Origin: Anthostomella pinea
Taxonomy: Eukaryota > Ascomycota > Sordariomycetes > Xylariales > Xylariaceae
Assembly (NCBI GenBank): GCA_963556695.1
Contig: CAUWAG010000012.1
Span: forward strand, 3,782,001-3,846,000
DNA length: 64,000 nt
Reading direction: 5' to 3'
The translations under genes and the position numbers were made by a program. How positions within the stretch are numbered: the first letter of the stretch is position 1; each line of letters starts with the position of its first letter. The notes beneath the pieces are model-generated. The model did no database searches. It saw only the letters and a list, made by a program, of their open reading frames with translations, and had not been told where the DNA came from. Positions 33,114-42,940 of the stretch are shown piece by piece.

Positions 33114-34361
33114 ATGAAACCTGAGACACTTATCTGGTTACCAGCAGACCAATACAGCTCAGTACACGGCATCTGGGACGTTCAGTTCGTGTGGTGCCCG
33201 CTGGCCGTGGACAAGAATTTGCCATTGCATCAGACCACATTCATCACCATAGGCGGAAAGGAGCACGGAAAGTCTCGTGCACGCGTGAAGGCAATCAGGA
33301 TGGGCTCCGACGTGGACATGTTGGACCAACAGCAGCCACAATACATGGCTGCTGACATGAACTCGACCAACGATGGTTGGAGCTCCCAAAACTGCGCGAT
33401 GCGGCCAAAGCTTGGAGACGGAATGAGGACACAGTCGCAGCTACCCTATCGCCAGTTCGAACGCCAGATACTGTTCCCGGCTCTGAGCTGGTCTACTCGG
33501 CGGCGAAGAAAGACAGCTGATGCCGTCCCACGGACAGTCTCGGACCACGCCGTGCAACAGGCCGAGAGGAAGATACTCTTCCCCGCCTTAGGCTGGACGG
33601 TCTGGCGCCGCAACAGCAACATCAGCAAGAAAGCACGGAAGCCCAGGAAGGGCAGGACGAGCCCTCGAGGAGACCCTGAGCTGCCGGAGAAGCCGCCGGC
33701 GGAATCGCCCCAGCCACCTTCACACAGGTCGGCGGCTCGCACCCCGACCGAGCGAGGCAGGACAGCCAGCGAGAAGGTCACGCCAACGAGGAAGGTGTCG
33801 CCATCCACAGAACGAGCACTAGAGCAAGCCCAGCAGAGGCGGGAAGCCATCGAAAAGCTTCGGGCCGCCCGACGCCATAGCGACCAGCTAAGGGAGGCAC
33901 GGTGGCCGAGGCCGCCAAACACAAACGGCCTGCACAGCTTCCATCTGCTGTCGCCCACCCGCTCGGCGCCCATGGAGTCGATCCCGCACTCCCCACTCGC
34001 ACCGCCGAGCCCGACTGCCGCCAGCCTGCCGGCCGACTGCTCCGAAGCCAAAATGGTCGAATTGCCGGATGTTCCAGATTCCGCGGTTCACCCCGAGTCG
34101 AGCGCTAGCACTGAAAACGCGCGTCGATCGGGCCATGCGCAAGATTCCGGGTCAGTCCACAGCGAGCGGAGTGTGGAGCAATCTGATCTGGTATCCGACG
34201 GGGAGACGGATGACCGGATCGACCGATGGCGCTCGCAGATCCCGTCTGTGTCGTCCGAACACGACTCCCAACGGCGGCGGTCGGGGAGGAAGTCGCGCTC
34301 GCCGCGACCGTCGTGGGCGGTGACGGCTGAGAGCGAGCTGGCTGGCTTTGGCCCTGAATAG
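33114..34361 (+). CDS. Disordered Pro/Ser/Arg-rich protein, unknown
   Basis: A single long frame of 415 aa from the ATG at 33114; later ATGs, for example at 33300, are possible. I recognise no domain. Two related segments about 40 residues apart, FERQILFPALSWSTRRRRK and AERKILFPALGWTVWRRN, form an internal repeat of about 18 residues. The rest is low-complexity: Pro-rich, Arg/Lys-rich and Ser/Glu-rich runs with many SP and TP sites and a short charged helix (ERALEQAQQRREAIEKLRAARR). Such composition suits a regulatory or scaffold protein, but nothing here proves function. Length and steady coding bias argue that it is real. The opposite-strand frames (33446-34051) are shadows. Confidence 0.55.
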   Translation: MKPETLIWLPADQYSSVHGIWDVQFVWCPLAVDKNLPLHQTTFITIGGKEHGKSRARVKAIRMGSDVDMLDQQQPQYMAADMNSTNDGWSSQNCAMRPKLGDGMRTQSQLPYRQFERQILFPALSWSTRRRRKTADAVPRTVSDHAVQQAERKILFPALGWTVWRRNSNISKKARKPRKGRTSPRGDPELPEKPPAESPQPPSHRSAARTPTERGRTASEKVTPTRKVSPSTERALEQAQQRREAIEKLRAARRHSDQLREARWPRPPNTNGLHSFHLLSPTRSAPMESIPHSPLAPPSPTAASLPADCSEAKMVELPDVPDSAVHPESSASTENARRSGHAQDSGSVHSERSVEQSDLVSDGETDDRIDRWRSQIPSVSSEHDSQRRRSGRKSRSPRPSWAVTAESELAGFGPE

Positions 34362-34642
34362 TGACTCCATTCGTGTGCAAGCTTTGAGGTCTTGATGTGA
34401 TCGCTTCAATGGAGCAGCTGTGATCCGGCAGCTTGAATGCGAACCATGTTTCTACGGGTGGTGTGGGAATGTCTGGAGCTTGTCTTTGCGTTCGTCATGA
34501 TTTTGATGTATACTACATGTATGTCTCCTGAATGATTTGAAATAGCTCGGGAGTTATAGCAACGCTCATTACATAGGATCGATTTGCCTATAACCCAAAT
34601 AAGAAACCAAATGAAAAAACTCAAACGTTACTTTGCGATATG

Positions 34643-37631
34643 CTAATCACGGTCATCATCCCCCTGCTGAGCAGCCCAATAATCATTCCTATCGAACCGG
34701 CCCGCAGCCCGCTTCTTCTCGTCCTCACGCCTGATGCTCTCCACATAAGTATGGAACTTATTGCTGATCTCCAGCACGCGCTCAAAGTGCGCCTGCTCCA
34801 CCACCACAGTCATCGTCTCCGGGTCGAAGTCTGGATCCTCCTCGCACTCGGCCTCGGCTAGCGTGATGGCCGTCTGCAGGGCGTTCCGGATGTCGCGGCC
34901 GTTCAGCAGCGCGCCTCCGGATGCCGCCTTGTTTAGCACCCACTTCTTCGCTCCCGCGGCGATCTGGATCTTACCGGGTCGCTCCTTGAGCAGCTTGCGG
35001 AAAAAGCCTTCCCAGATCTTGACGCGGACTTCGGGAGTCAGCGCCTGGTACCCGATTGCCACGTGGACCCGCGAGATGAACGCATCGTCGATTTGGCCGA
35101 CGCGGTTGGTCGTTAGGAAGAGAAGACCCTTGAAGTATTCCATGCGGCGTAGAAAGGCTAAAACACACTTGTCAGTCTCTCCATAGTAAGGCCAGGTGGA
35201 GATATGTAGGGATGTTCACCTGCAACCAACCCGTTCCTGGCGAGGTCTCGATTTTGCCTTCGCTCCAGGAAGATATCTGCTTCATCCACCAGAAGAACCG
35301 CATTCCAGACTTCAGCTAATGCAAACCATTTTATCAACTCACGTTCAACTTCCTTCTCGACGGTACCGATGTCGGCGATAGTAAGAGACAGTAGTGGACG
35401 ATGTAAGTATTCTGCGATCGCTTCCACCGTATATGTCTTGCCGACACCGGGAGGCCTGCCCAGCAGAGTCAGCCGGTGTACATCACGCAGTATCAGGAGT
35501 CTTACCCATGCAGCAGAATAATCTGACCAGTGCCCTTTCCTTCTATGAAGTCGGCAGCCCATATGTCCCTCTTGCTGTTCTGTCGCGTCGACAAAGCTCT
35601 GAGGGTCTTCAACTCGGCCTCCCCCAACACCAAGTTGGCAATACTTTCGGTCGATTCTTCCAGTTCTACGATTTGGTCTGGCTGAACCACAACTTCGGGG
35701 GGTTGGAAGTCAGTCGGGATGTTTGATGGTGAAGGGTCTATGCTTACACCACTGTTTGGTTTTGAGGGTGAATGCCCTGGTTGTTGGAAATAGTAGCAGG
35801 AGCTGGTGCTCGCTCAGCTCCATAACCTTTCCGGGTGACTTGGTTGGCCATCTGGGTCTTCCCTCTGAGTGCACCCGGTCCCGTTTCGTGTATGTTACAA
35901 TTGGCCCTAGCGGTGGCGGTGGCGGGTGTGGTACCATGCGGCGCCGTGATGGTGGCGGCGGTGGTCCTTCTGGTCCTCTTGGTCCTCCTGGTCGGAATCC
36001 TTCCCTGTGTGAACTAGCTTCACGTCAGCATGGTGAAAGAATCACCACATTTATGTTTTTTACGTAGGATGTCGTTCTTACGTAATTGGCGGTAGAAGAA
36101 TGCTGTCTTTCTCTCCGCCAACATGAGAGACGCCATAGTCCCTAAACTGGTCGCTGTAGTCATGTACTTGTCCAACTCCTGGGGGCGCGGGTGGTCCAGT
36201 TGGCATTTGAGAAAGGCCTCGCCTGCAGTCCACCACGATCGTGCCTGCGTACTACGTGGGAGTTAGAAGAGGTATACCCTCGATTTTAAGGATATTATCA
36301 CCCACATTTCGTGATCCCCTGAAAAGAGGCCCATCGTATTGACCGATGGGCCCGTCATAGCGAGCTAACAAGTGCCCCTGCTTCAAGGACCGAAAAAGGA
36401 GTCTACTGCGCCGCATGATATCTCGACGTCATCCGAAGTTATCATGTTTATCCCACACGTCGACTGGGCATACGTCAAGGCATATCAGCTCTTCGACCCC
36501 TGGATAAGTCCGGATGCGGCATGTTCTCGATCTCCTGGTAATACTCTGTCCATCACTGTCGAGGTACCATAGTTCCAGGTTCCAGTATTCACGGCGTCTT
36601 TGAGAGAACCTCGAACCATGGGAACCCTCGTCGTCCAGGTCACTCGAGACTCTTGTGACCACGCAGACTTGGGGCAGCAAACCGGTTTGCTGCAAGTAGA
36701 CGTCGGTACCGGGCGCAAAGACATACCAGAGCATGTCAAATGGTATCATTTTCGGCGGTGTTGCCTCTAGAAGTTTGGTACAAGGCAGGACCTGGGCCTC
36801 GTATCGGGGTTTTACGAAGTCGTACAGGTGCTGTATATGTTCCCTTTCGAGTTGAAAGGCGTCTTTCTCGGCCGCGCTTGCATTGGCGGATATCCAGGGG
36901 GAATCCTCACTTGTGCTTTGAATGAAAGCCTCCATTTCCATGAAGTGGTGTAGTAAGAATCCCCATGGTTCATGAATGGTTATTTCCCCGGAGACGTCTG
37001 CTGCTCGCGTTGCTTGCTGGTTTAAAAGATCCCCAGCAGGCTGTCCCCAAAATGACGGGTAGTACCTCGCAAGAGCTCTGAGTCCAGAGTACAAGAAAGG
37101 GGACTTGACAACGATGGAGCTCGAGGAGATCTTTTCGAACTTGAGCATCTCGACCTGGGCGTCCTCGAGGCGGGGCCAGCCTGGCTTTTGCTCGTGCGGC
37201 AAATGTGCAAGCGCATTACAGGATACTTCGAAGACACGGCCACTCCAACTCGGACGGACGCTTCCGTCGTCGTATCGTTGCCTTCCAGAGTCGGTAGAGC
37301 TGTCCTGCAGGCCGTTCTTGTCCGGAGTGAAGATTGATATCTCATGAGGGGAATCGCTGTAGTAGATGGCAACGGGTTTTTTCTTATCGCGGCGCTTCTG
37401 TGCACCGACGTCAAAAACGCTGGCTGCCCACACCACAGATGGCTCGAGGCTTCTCCTTGCAGCCTGGGTTCCCGAAGCATCATCGGTCATCTCCTTCTCT
37501 TCGTACGCCTTGTATACAGCGATGTCGGTAGTATCGTAATCGTCTGAATCCGAACAAGAATCTGAACCATCGGAGCTGGTGGACTGCTCCGACCTGGATC
37601 TGCCCCTGCGCCGGCGGGTCGATGGATCCAT
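34643..37631 (-). CDS. AAA ATPase with fungal DUF7025-type N-terminus, in-frame TGA
   Basis: Exons 36306-37631, 36082-36244, 35748-36017, 35506-35692, 35220-35455 and 34643-35157 join in phase (898 codons), with introns of 49-64 nt. The N-terminus is Ser/Arg/Asp-rich. The middle part (WYVFAPGTDVYLQQTG, RRYW-like, then SLKQGHLLARYDG) resembles the domain found before the ATPase in these fungal proteins. After a Pro/Gly-rich linker and LLLLFPTTRAFTLKTKQW comes the AAA module. It has Walker A GPPGVGKT (split by the 35456-35505 intron), Walker B VLLVDEADIFLE, sensor FLTTNRVGQIDDAFISRV and lid LNGRDIRNALQTA. Codon 401 is TGA (36429-36431), while the same frame goes on coding through RRDIMRRSRLLFRSL. 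It is either a nonsense mutation or an error. Related proteins resemble BCS1/p97-type remodellers; role unknown. Confidence 0.74.
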
Positions 37632-38412
37632 ACCGCGTATCTAAGAGACAATGTTGAGGAATGATGTTCGCGGTTTACTGAGGCCTTTGTGGATGTTCGG
37701 AGCGCCCCGGTTCGCGAAGTTCCTCGGGCGCACTGATGAAGCACGGTCAAGAGATCTTCGACGCAATTGAAAAGCTGGGGGCAAGCGAATAGCCCACCAA
37801 CTTGTTGAGATCAGCCTCGAAGCGACAGTGGCGGCGCGTGAAAGACTCTGCTTGGGGGCCATACATGGACAGGGGATGGCAACCAATGAAGCTGAGCGAG
37901 GAGGGGGGAGGGGGGAGGGGGGAGCAGACACATGTCGGCCAGGTGCATAGAAGTAGGTAGGTCAAGACTGGCGAGAAGTCTCACACTGCAGGTGCAGTTC
38001 AGCTTGGACATGCCGGCCCGGGGCATTGTCCACAGCCCATTGGCTGATGATGTCAGCAAATGCAACCCGACTCGGGATCCAATGCTCCTGCCTCAATCCG
38101 TGCTGGCCACTGCTACACGGCCAGCTTACACATTGGAAGTTACTCCGCTGCTGCCTGCCCATCATGCATTGGGAACACTTCGGAGCCTGCAGCATTCGCC
38201 ATCTAAACGTCCCGAGCAAGGCTGCAAGCAAATGCAAATATTGATATTCCCGCTGATCTGGGTCTCGATAGCATTTCACCAAATTATTCGAAGCTCCCAC
38301 CCCTGTCACCCTTGACTTGTGCGTCTCTTTGATGGGTAAACTCATGTAAATAGCAGGGGCGAGTAGAAAACCAGCTTGAAGAATGGCAGGCAGAACAGAT
38401 TTGAGCGCAGAG
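37632..38412. other. Divergent intergenic region
   Basis: It lies between the AAA ATPase gene (leftward) and the DUF7708 gene (rightward) and should hold both promoters. The G-rich run gaggggggaggggggagggggga at 37900-37922 is a purine tract. The first exon or start of the DUF7708 gene may also be in here. Confidence 0.4.
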
Positions 38413-41053
38413 CCAGCCGAACGACTTGTCAAGCAGACGCCCAGACGACACATTGAGTCGGGGGCTCGCCAACAAGGTCGCTCTCCAGAGGCAACGCGAG
38501 GAGGACATCGAGACCCTCAGAGATCAGTGGAATGTATTCCTACTCGAGGGCCGTGAAATGGCCATTGAGTACGTGTCACCTCAGATCCGACTACGGGACT
38601 CAGCAGACTGATGTCATCTAGGGCCCTCCCGGACGAAGAGATCTTTCTGCGGGACCAAAGTCGCCAACTATACCATGCTTGGACAAAGTTCTGCGACCGG
38701 TTGCCGGAAGGGCAGCGAGATGAGATGTCAAAGGGGACGCCAAGTCTCAAGTTTTTACATGAATCGGTCGCCAAAGCGTCGCAGACGTGGACCGAGAAGC
38801 GTGGGGGTACGCGAATCGGCCGAGTCAAGGGGGTCTTTACCCGTTTATGTGACAACTTCACTTCCCACAGCAACCTGGTGTCGGTTTTGCCGGTCGATGA
38901 TAAATACGTCACCCTTCTCACCGGATCACTTTCCGCCATTGCTCAGGTATGCCTTCAATCCCTTGTGCTATAGTCATCCCCCATAATTCTCCGTCTGGCA
39001 TCTCTTAATCAACTATGGATATCAATGCTGTATTCGCAAGAATGGAATAAACACCCTGGAATAAGCAGCATTTATTTGAAGTGCTATCTTTAATGCTCAT
39101 TTCAGAGTGTTTATTCCATTATAATGAATATATCCTACGCTTGCTGACCGAGGGGTGTATGGAGACTGTTGGAGGTTTAGTATAGTCATGCATTTGAAAA
39201 TCAGGTCTAATTGCGTCTTACATCCAGGCTTCCATCAATCACCAGGAACTAGCTGATGGTGTTGCGGAGAGTTTAGACGAACTCAGTCAAGATATGGTGT
39301 ATTGGAACAGGCTCATCAGTGAATACTCAGACACTGCTATACTGCAACGCTACATTATGGAGCTATATGTGGTTGTCTTCGAGTTTCTGACGGAGATATT
39401 CACACAATGGTCCAGATCATCCTGGAAGAGGTACGAGCCAGCTCTTTGTTTCGGTATTAAGCACTTGATACTACACTGAACCTCCAAAAGTCTCCGTACA
39501 CCTCTCGTTCAGCAAGCAAGAAATTCGTTTTGATGGAATAAGCACTATGAAATAAGCAGATACGATTTGGCAAGTCATCTTGGATGCTTATTCCAGAGTG
39601 CTTATTCCATCAAAACGAATTTAGCATTGATACCTAAGAATGGATAGAGACATGCCGAACAAAGACTTATAGAGGTTGTTTATATCGAGTGCCGCTTTAT
39701 ACAAGCACAGACATTATTCCATCTAGGTGTCAGTGACTTGCGCTGGTCAACAGGTAGCTGCTAACTACTTCGTGTTCTAGGTTCATCAAGAGCTTTGACG
39801 AAAACGCCTTTCAGAATATATTCAGCGAGAAACGCAACCGTATCAAGGCCATCGAGCAGAGAATGAAGAAGCATGCCGAACTCGAATTCCAGAGAAGCAC
39901 GAGGGAGCAGTTACGTATCACCAATGCCCTCCAAGAAGAGATAAAGCAACGGCAAACTCATATGGAGCTCCGCTTTCAGGCCATGATGCAGGACCAGCCC
40001 TCTCAGCAGCAACTGATAATGAAGCTCGGCACCGATCTTTACCGTCTTCTTCTGAGCCAGGGCGTGGCCATACCTCCTCATGAGATCCTCCATGAGCGGC
40101 CTCAACTAACTTCTTCTGTGGCGACTCTATGCTTACCAGCACCTGTCGCACCAGAGTGGAAAGAAGCGAGCATGAATTCCAGTAGCCCGAAGCCAAACGA
40201 GGAGCGCGGAAACGTTGCCCCTAGTTACAAAGAGGACAGAGGAGGTTTCGACCGACAAATTACCCTAGCCCTTCTCGCCCCTATTACAGCCAAATACAAC
40301 CAAGACATCCAGAACATCGTCGCCATCACCTCGAGGGCCTCAAACATCACCATCGACCACCACGTCAAGCGACGTATCGACGCCTGGACTACAAGTCAAC
40401 AGTCCGACAGCATCTGGCTCCAGGGTCCGCACGAGATCTCGCATCCCAGCCAGAACACGCTGACGGCCGTATGCCTCGTCGCGCTGTCCAACAACAGTGA
40501 TATACCATGCCTATCCTACTTCTGCTCCCTCGAAGTCCACGCTTCGGGTCACCCACGGATCCCTTCGTGTCGGGATATGCTACTGGACTTGGTGAAGTCG
40601 TTCATCGTGCAGCTCCTGCTGCTCCTGCCTGAGCAAGTCGGCGACACGACCAGCCTATCTCCAGAGCGCTTCGCGAAGCTGGTAGACCCTGGGGTGGAGT
40701 TGGACGACGCGCTATCGCTACTCCACGACCTGCGAGCCCACGCACCGCCCTACCTGCACTGCGTCATCGAGGCGGCCCAGGAGGTGGAGGATCGAAGCGA
40801 TTCCAAGCACACACGAAACCTATTACGAGTCCTCCGCGAGCTAGTGGAATCCCCCAGGTTAGGCAACGTGCCGGGAGCTCGGGATCAGGGCCGGCAGCAG
40901 GCGGAAAAGGTGATCAAAGTGTGTCTCACTACTGACGGCTACGTCGACGCCCTAGCGGAGCTGGCGCAGAAAGGTGCTGTCGAAAAGGTGCAAATACATG
41001 AGGAGACGCACGTCGACGGAACTGGGGACGGCAGCAGCCTCATGCCACACTGA
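38413..41053 (+). CDS. DUF7708 protein with degenerate NTPase-like part
   Basis: Exons: about 38413-38568 (open frame, no ATG, so an upstream start exon is missing), 38622-38946, 39228-39430 and 39781-41053. All junctions keep phase (AIEALPDEE, SAIAQASIN, SWKRFIKS). Residues around the second junction, NFTSHSNLVSVLPVDDKYVT and onward to VAESLDELSQDMVYWNRLIS, match the DUF7708 domain that fronts many fungal STAND/NACHT-like proteins. A coiled coil follows (KRNRIKAIEQRMKKHAELEF). Then comes a segment aligned with the NTPase start, SIWLQGPHEISHPSQNTLTA, which lacks the GxxGxGKS/T loop. The protein stops soon after the AAQEVEDRS region, with no repeat domain. It may be a P-loop-less relative used in self/non-self recognition (inference). 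The introns 38947-39227 and 39431-39780 each contain a MITE. Confidence 0.75.
38969..39184. mobile_element. TACACTGA-family MITE, copy 5, inside an intron
   Basis: A 216-bp diverged copy (TATAGTCATCCCCCATAATTC to ...GGAGGTTTAGTATA), with inner GGAATAAACACCCTGGAATAAGCA and TTTATTCC arms. It lies between the donor GTATGC at 38947 and the acceptor CATCCAG at 39227. Removing it leaves a 65-nt intron of ordinary size. The end repeats are the most diverged of the family, suggesting an older insertion. Confidence 0.85.
39472..39683. mobile_element. TACACTGA-family MITE, copy 6, inside the next intron
   Basis: A 212-bp element from TACACTGAACCTCCAAAAGT to ...GACTTATAGAGGTTGTTTATA. Its inner half is an almost perfect palindrome: attcgttttgatggaataag on one side and the reverse complement, ending ccatcaaaacgaat, on the other. 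It lies between the donor GTACGA at 39431 and the acceptor GTTCTAG at 39780, one exon after copy 5. Confidence 0.9.
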
Positions 41054-41789
41054 AATGATGAGGTGGAGTGAAGATGTCTTTGACCGATCATGGCAATGGG
41101 CTGAGGTTTCAAGGATGATATCGAAACCAACATGTACCATGCATTAGACCACCGGAATTCGATGGCAATGGCATGGTCGGTCTGAGCTGGAGGCTTTCTT
41201 GGGATAGTTGCCTCTCGTACAGCAGGAGAAACATGCCAGACATCCTTACTGCAACGTACTGTTTTTGACACCAACCTGAAACCTGATTCCCAACTACCTG
41301 GACCTGTAAGTGTCCACTCGCTCTAGGTAATTGGGTGTAAAACACCTGGGAATTCAGCACACTTATCATTATAATTCGTTGTATCGAAATGATCCTGTGG
41401 ACGTTGACTTTGGGTGGCTTGTCCTACTGGTGAACCGTTAATCTGGAAAACTTGCATCTCTCTTTCGAGAGGCTGCGTCTCTTCGACGGGCTCAAACACC
41501 CGCTTCTCTGTGCAAAGGCGACTCAAGTAGGCCAGAGCTGTAGACAGTACCATACGTACCGTAAATGGCGACGACTAGTTTCAATACAGGTACTTGCACA
41601 GCCAAGCAACACACCTAGGTAAAGGCGAGAGAAATATCCGCATTACTACATGATGTTTACTACCTCACTCAACCGCGCCCCGCGAGTCGCCTGACAAACC
41701 CCCCATGAAACAAAACTTCCCCAAAAAATCCTCATGTCCACGGTCTCCCACAGTCCTGCCTACTCCGCATTCCTCCCCTTGATCCAAAA
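41054..41789. other. Intergenic, no gene recognised
   Basis: The 3' sides of two converging genes. Short antisense frames (40939-41274, 41109-41369 and 41323-41553, all minus) have no domain. Confidence 0.4.
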
Positions 41790-42032
41790 TCACTTGCTGG
41801 CCGGACCCGATGATTTCTTGAAGTCGTCCGAAGCCACGACTTTGTCTAGATCGCTCTTGTAGACGTCCATTTTCGTGCTAACTTGTTCCAGTCCCTGGAG
41901 CGATTCACGCGTGGTCGCAAGGGCCTCATTGACGGCCTTGTCATGGATTGGGGCACACGCTTGAGCTACCGCATAAGTTGCGGCTGCGTGGTCTGCGGCC
42001 GAGTTTTTATTCCTAGTTTCCTGGTCCGCCAT
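41790..42032 (-). CDS. Small helical protein, 80 aa, unknown
   Basis: A complete short frame, ATG at 42032 and stop at 41790, begins MADQETRNKNSAADHAAATY. The composition is Ala/Asp/Lys/Ser-rich and strongly helix-forming: heptad-like runs in VAQACAPIHDKAVNEALATT and LQGLEQVSTKMDVYKSDLDK, then a short disordered tail. No membrane helix, signal peptide or known domain is visible. It stands alone between the DUF7708 gene and the ankyrin gene. The even amino-acid usage and clean start make it plausible, but a chance frame of this size cannot be excluded. Confidence 0.45.
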   Translation of the reverse strand: MADQETRNKNSAADHAAATYAVAQACAPIHDKAVNEALATTRESLQGLEQVSTKMDVYKSDLDKVVASDDFKKSSGPASK

Positions 42033-42940
42033 TGACAGGACTGTTGAGAGTTCTTCTTCAGCTCACTCGAAGGGTGCTTGAAGGGTGCCCGAAGGATGCT
42101 GAACTTGCGTCGGTGGTGGAAAGCAGAGGTGGATGCTCAAGATGTCTTGGTGTCGTTGTAGATGAGGCTCGCTCGATGATCAAGTTTGTTGGTAGATGTT
42201 GGTGTTGTCGAGTATTTTGTTGATATGCGGTTGTTGCTGCGGGTATTTAGAAGAAGAGGAAGCTTTACTACCACCAGCCGGTATTTATAGACTTCGAAAG
42301 TTGCGGCTGGTCCCCAGCGGACGGGCTCACTGCCTGCATGGGAATGTCAGACAGAGAGAAGACACAGTAACCTCTCAACAGGAGGCTGTGTTTCGGAAGC
42401 GATGTCTTTCCCATTTTTCAACCACCAAGTAAAACGGCAGGAAGGATCAGTGACACAGCGGTGATGAATGACCAGTGGTGAATACACGCAGCTCATCACC
42501 GCGATGAAGGCCTCGGACACTGTCATGTTCCTGTGAACAAGTATATAGGCCCAGCGGCCGGTGTAACATGTGAGTGGCCACTGTAATCTCCCTGAGAAGG
42601 AATTGAAGACTTATACCGCACCATAGCATGTCCTCTCAAAGCCTCTGAGGAGAAGTCGAGGGTGACATTTGAGTAACGGTTGTCCTTTCCCATATCATAT
42701 CAAGCCCCTTACAGGGAACCTTGCGAGTGGAGATCGGGTCAACCCCTGAGAACAGAACCACCCTCAAGTGGGTACCAGCGCCGAAAGTTGAAGGCGCCTC
42801 ATGTAATCAGGTGAAATAGGGGCAGAAAAGGGGGAAAGAAAACATGCGTCATAAGTTTCCCAGGTTCTCCAAAACAGTCAACGAACTCCTCGTCGAAGCC
42901 ATCACCATCTACCCTCCTCATCCTCCGTATACCTCTGGCT
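42033..42940. other. Intergenic, no gene recognised
   Basis: Contains a short gaagggtgc-type direct repeat near 42065-42095, just upstream of the small ORF. No domain-bearing frame. Confidence 0.4.

Noticed and set aside
38969..39683. Idea that the MITEs themselves supply the splice sites (true introners)
   Set aside because: In the three clear cases the donor and acceptor lie 21-97 nt outside the element ends, so the introns appear to predate insertion. Copy 2 is the only one where an end could act as a donor.
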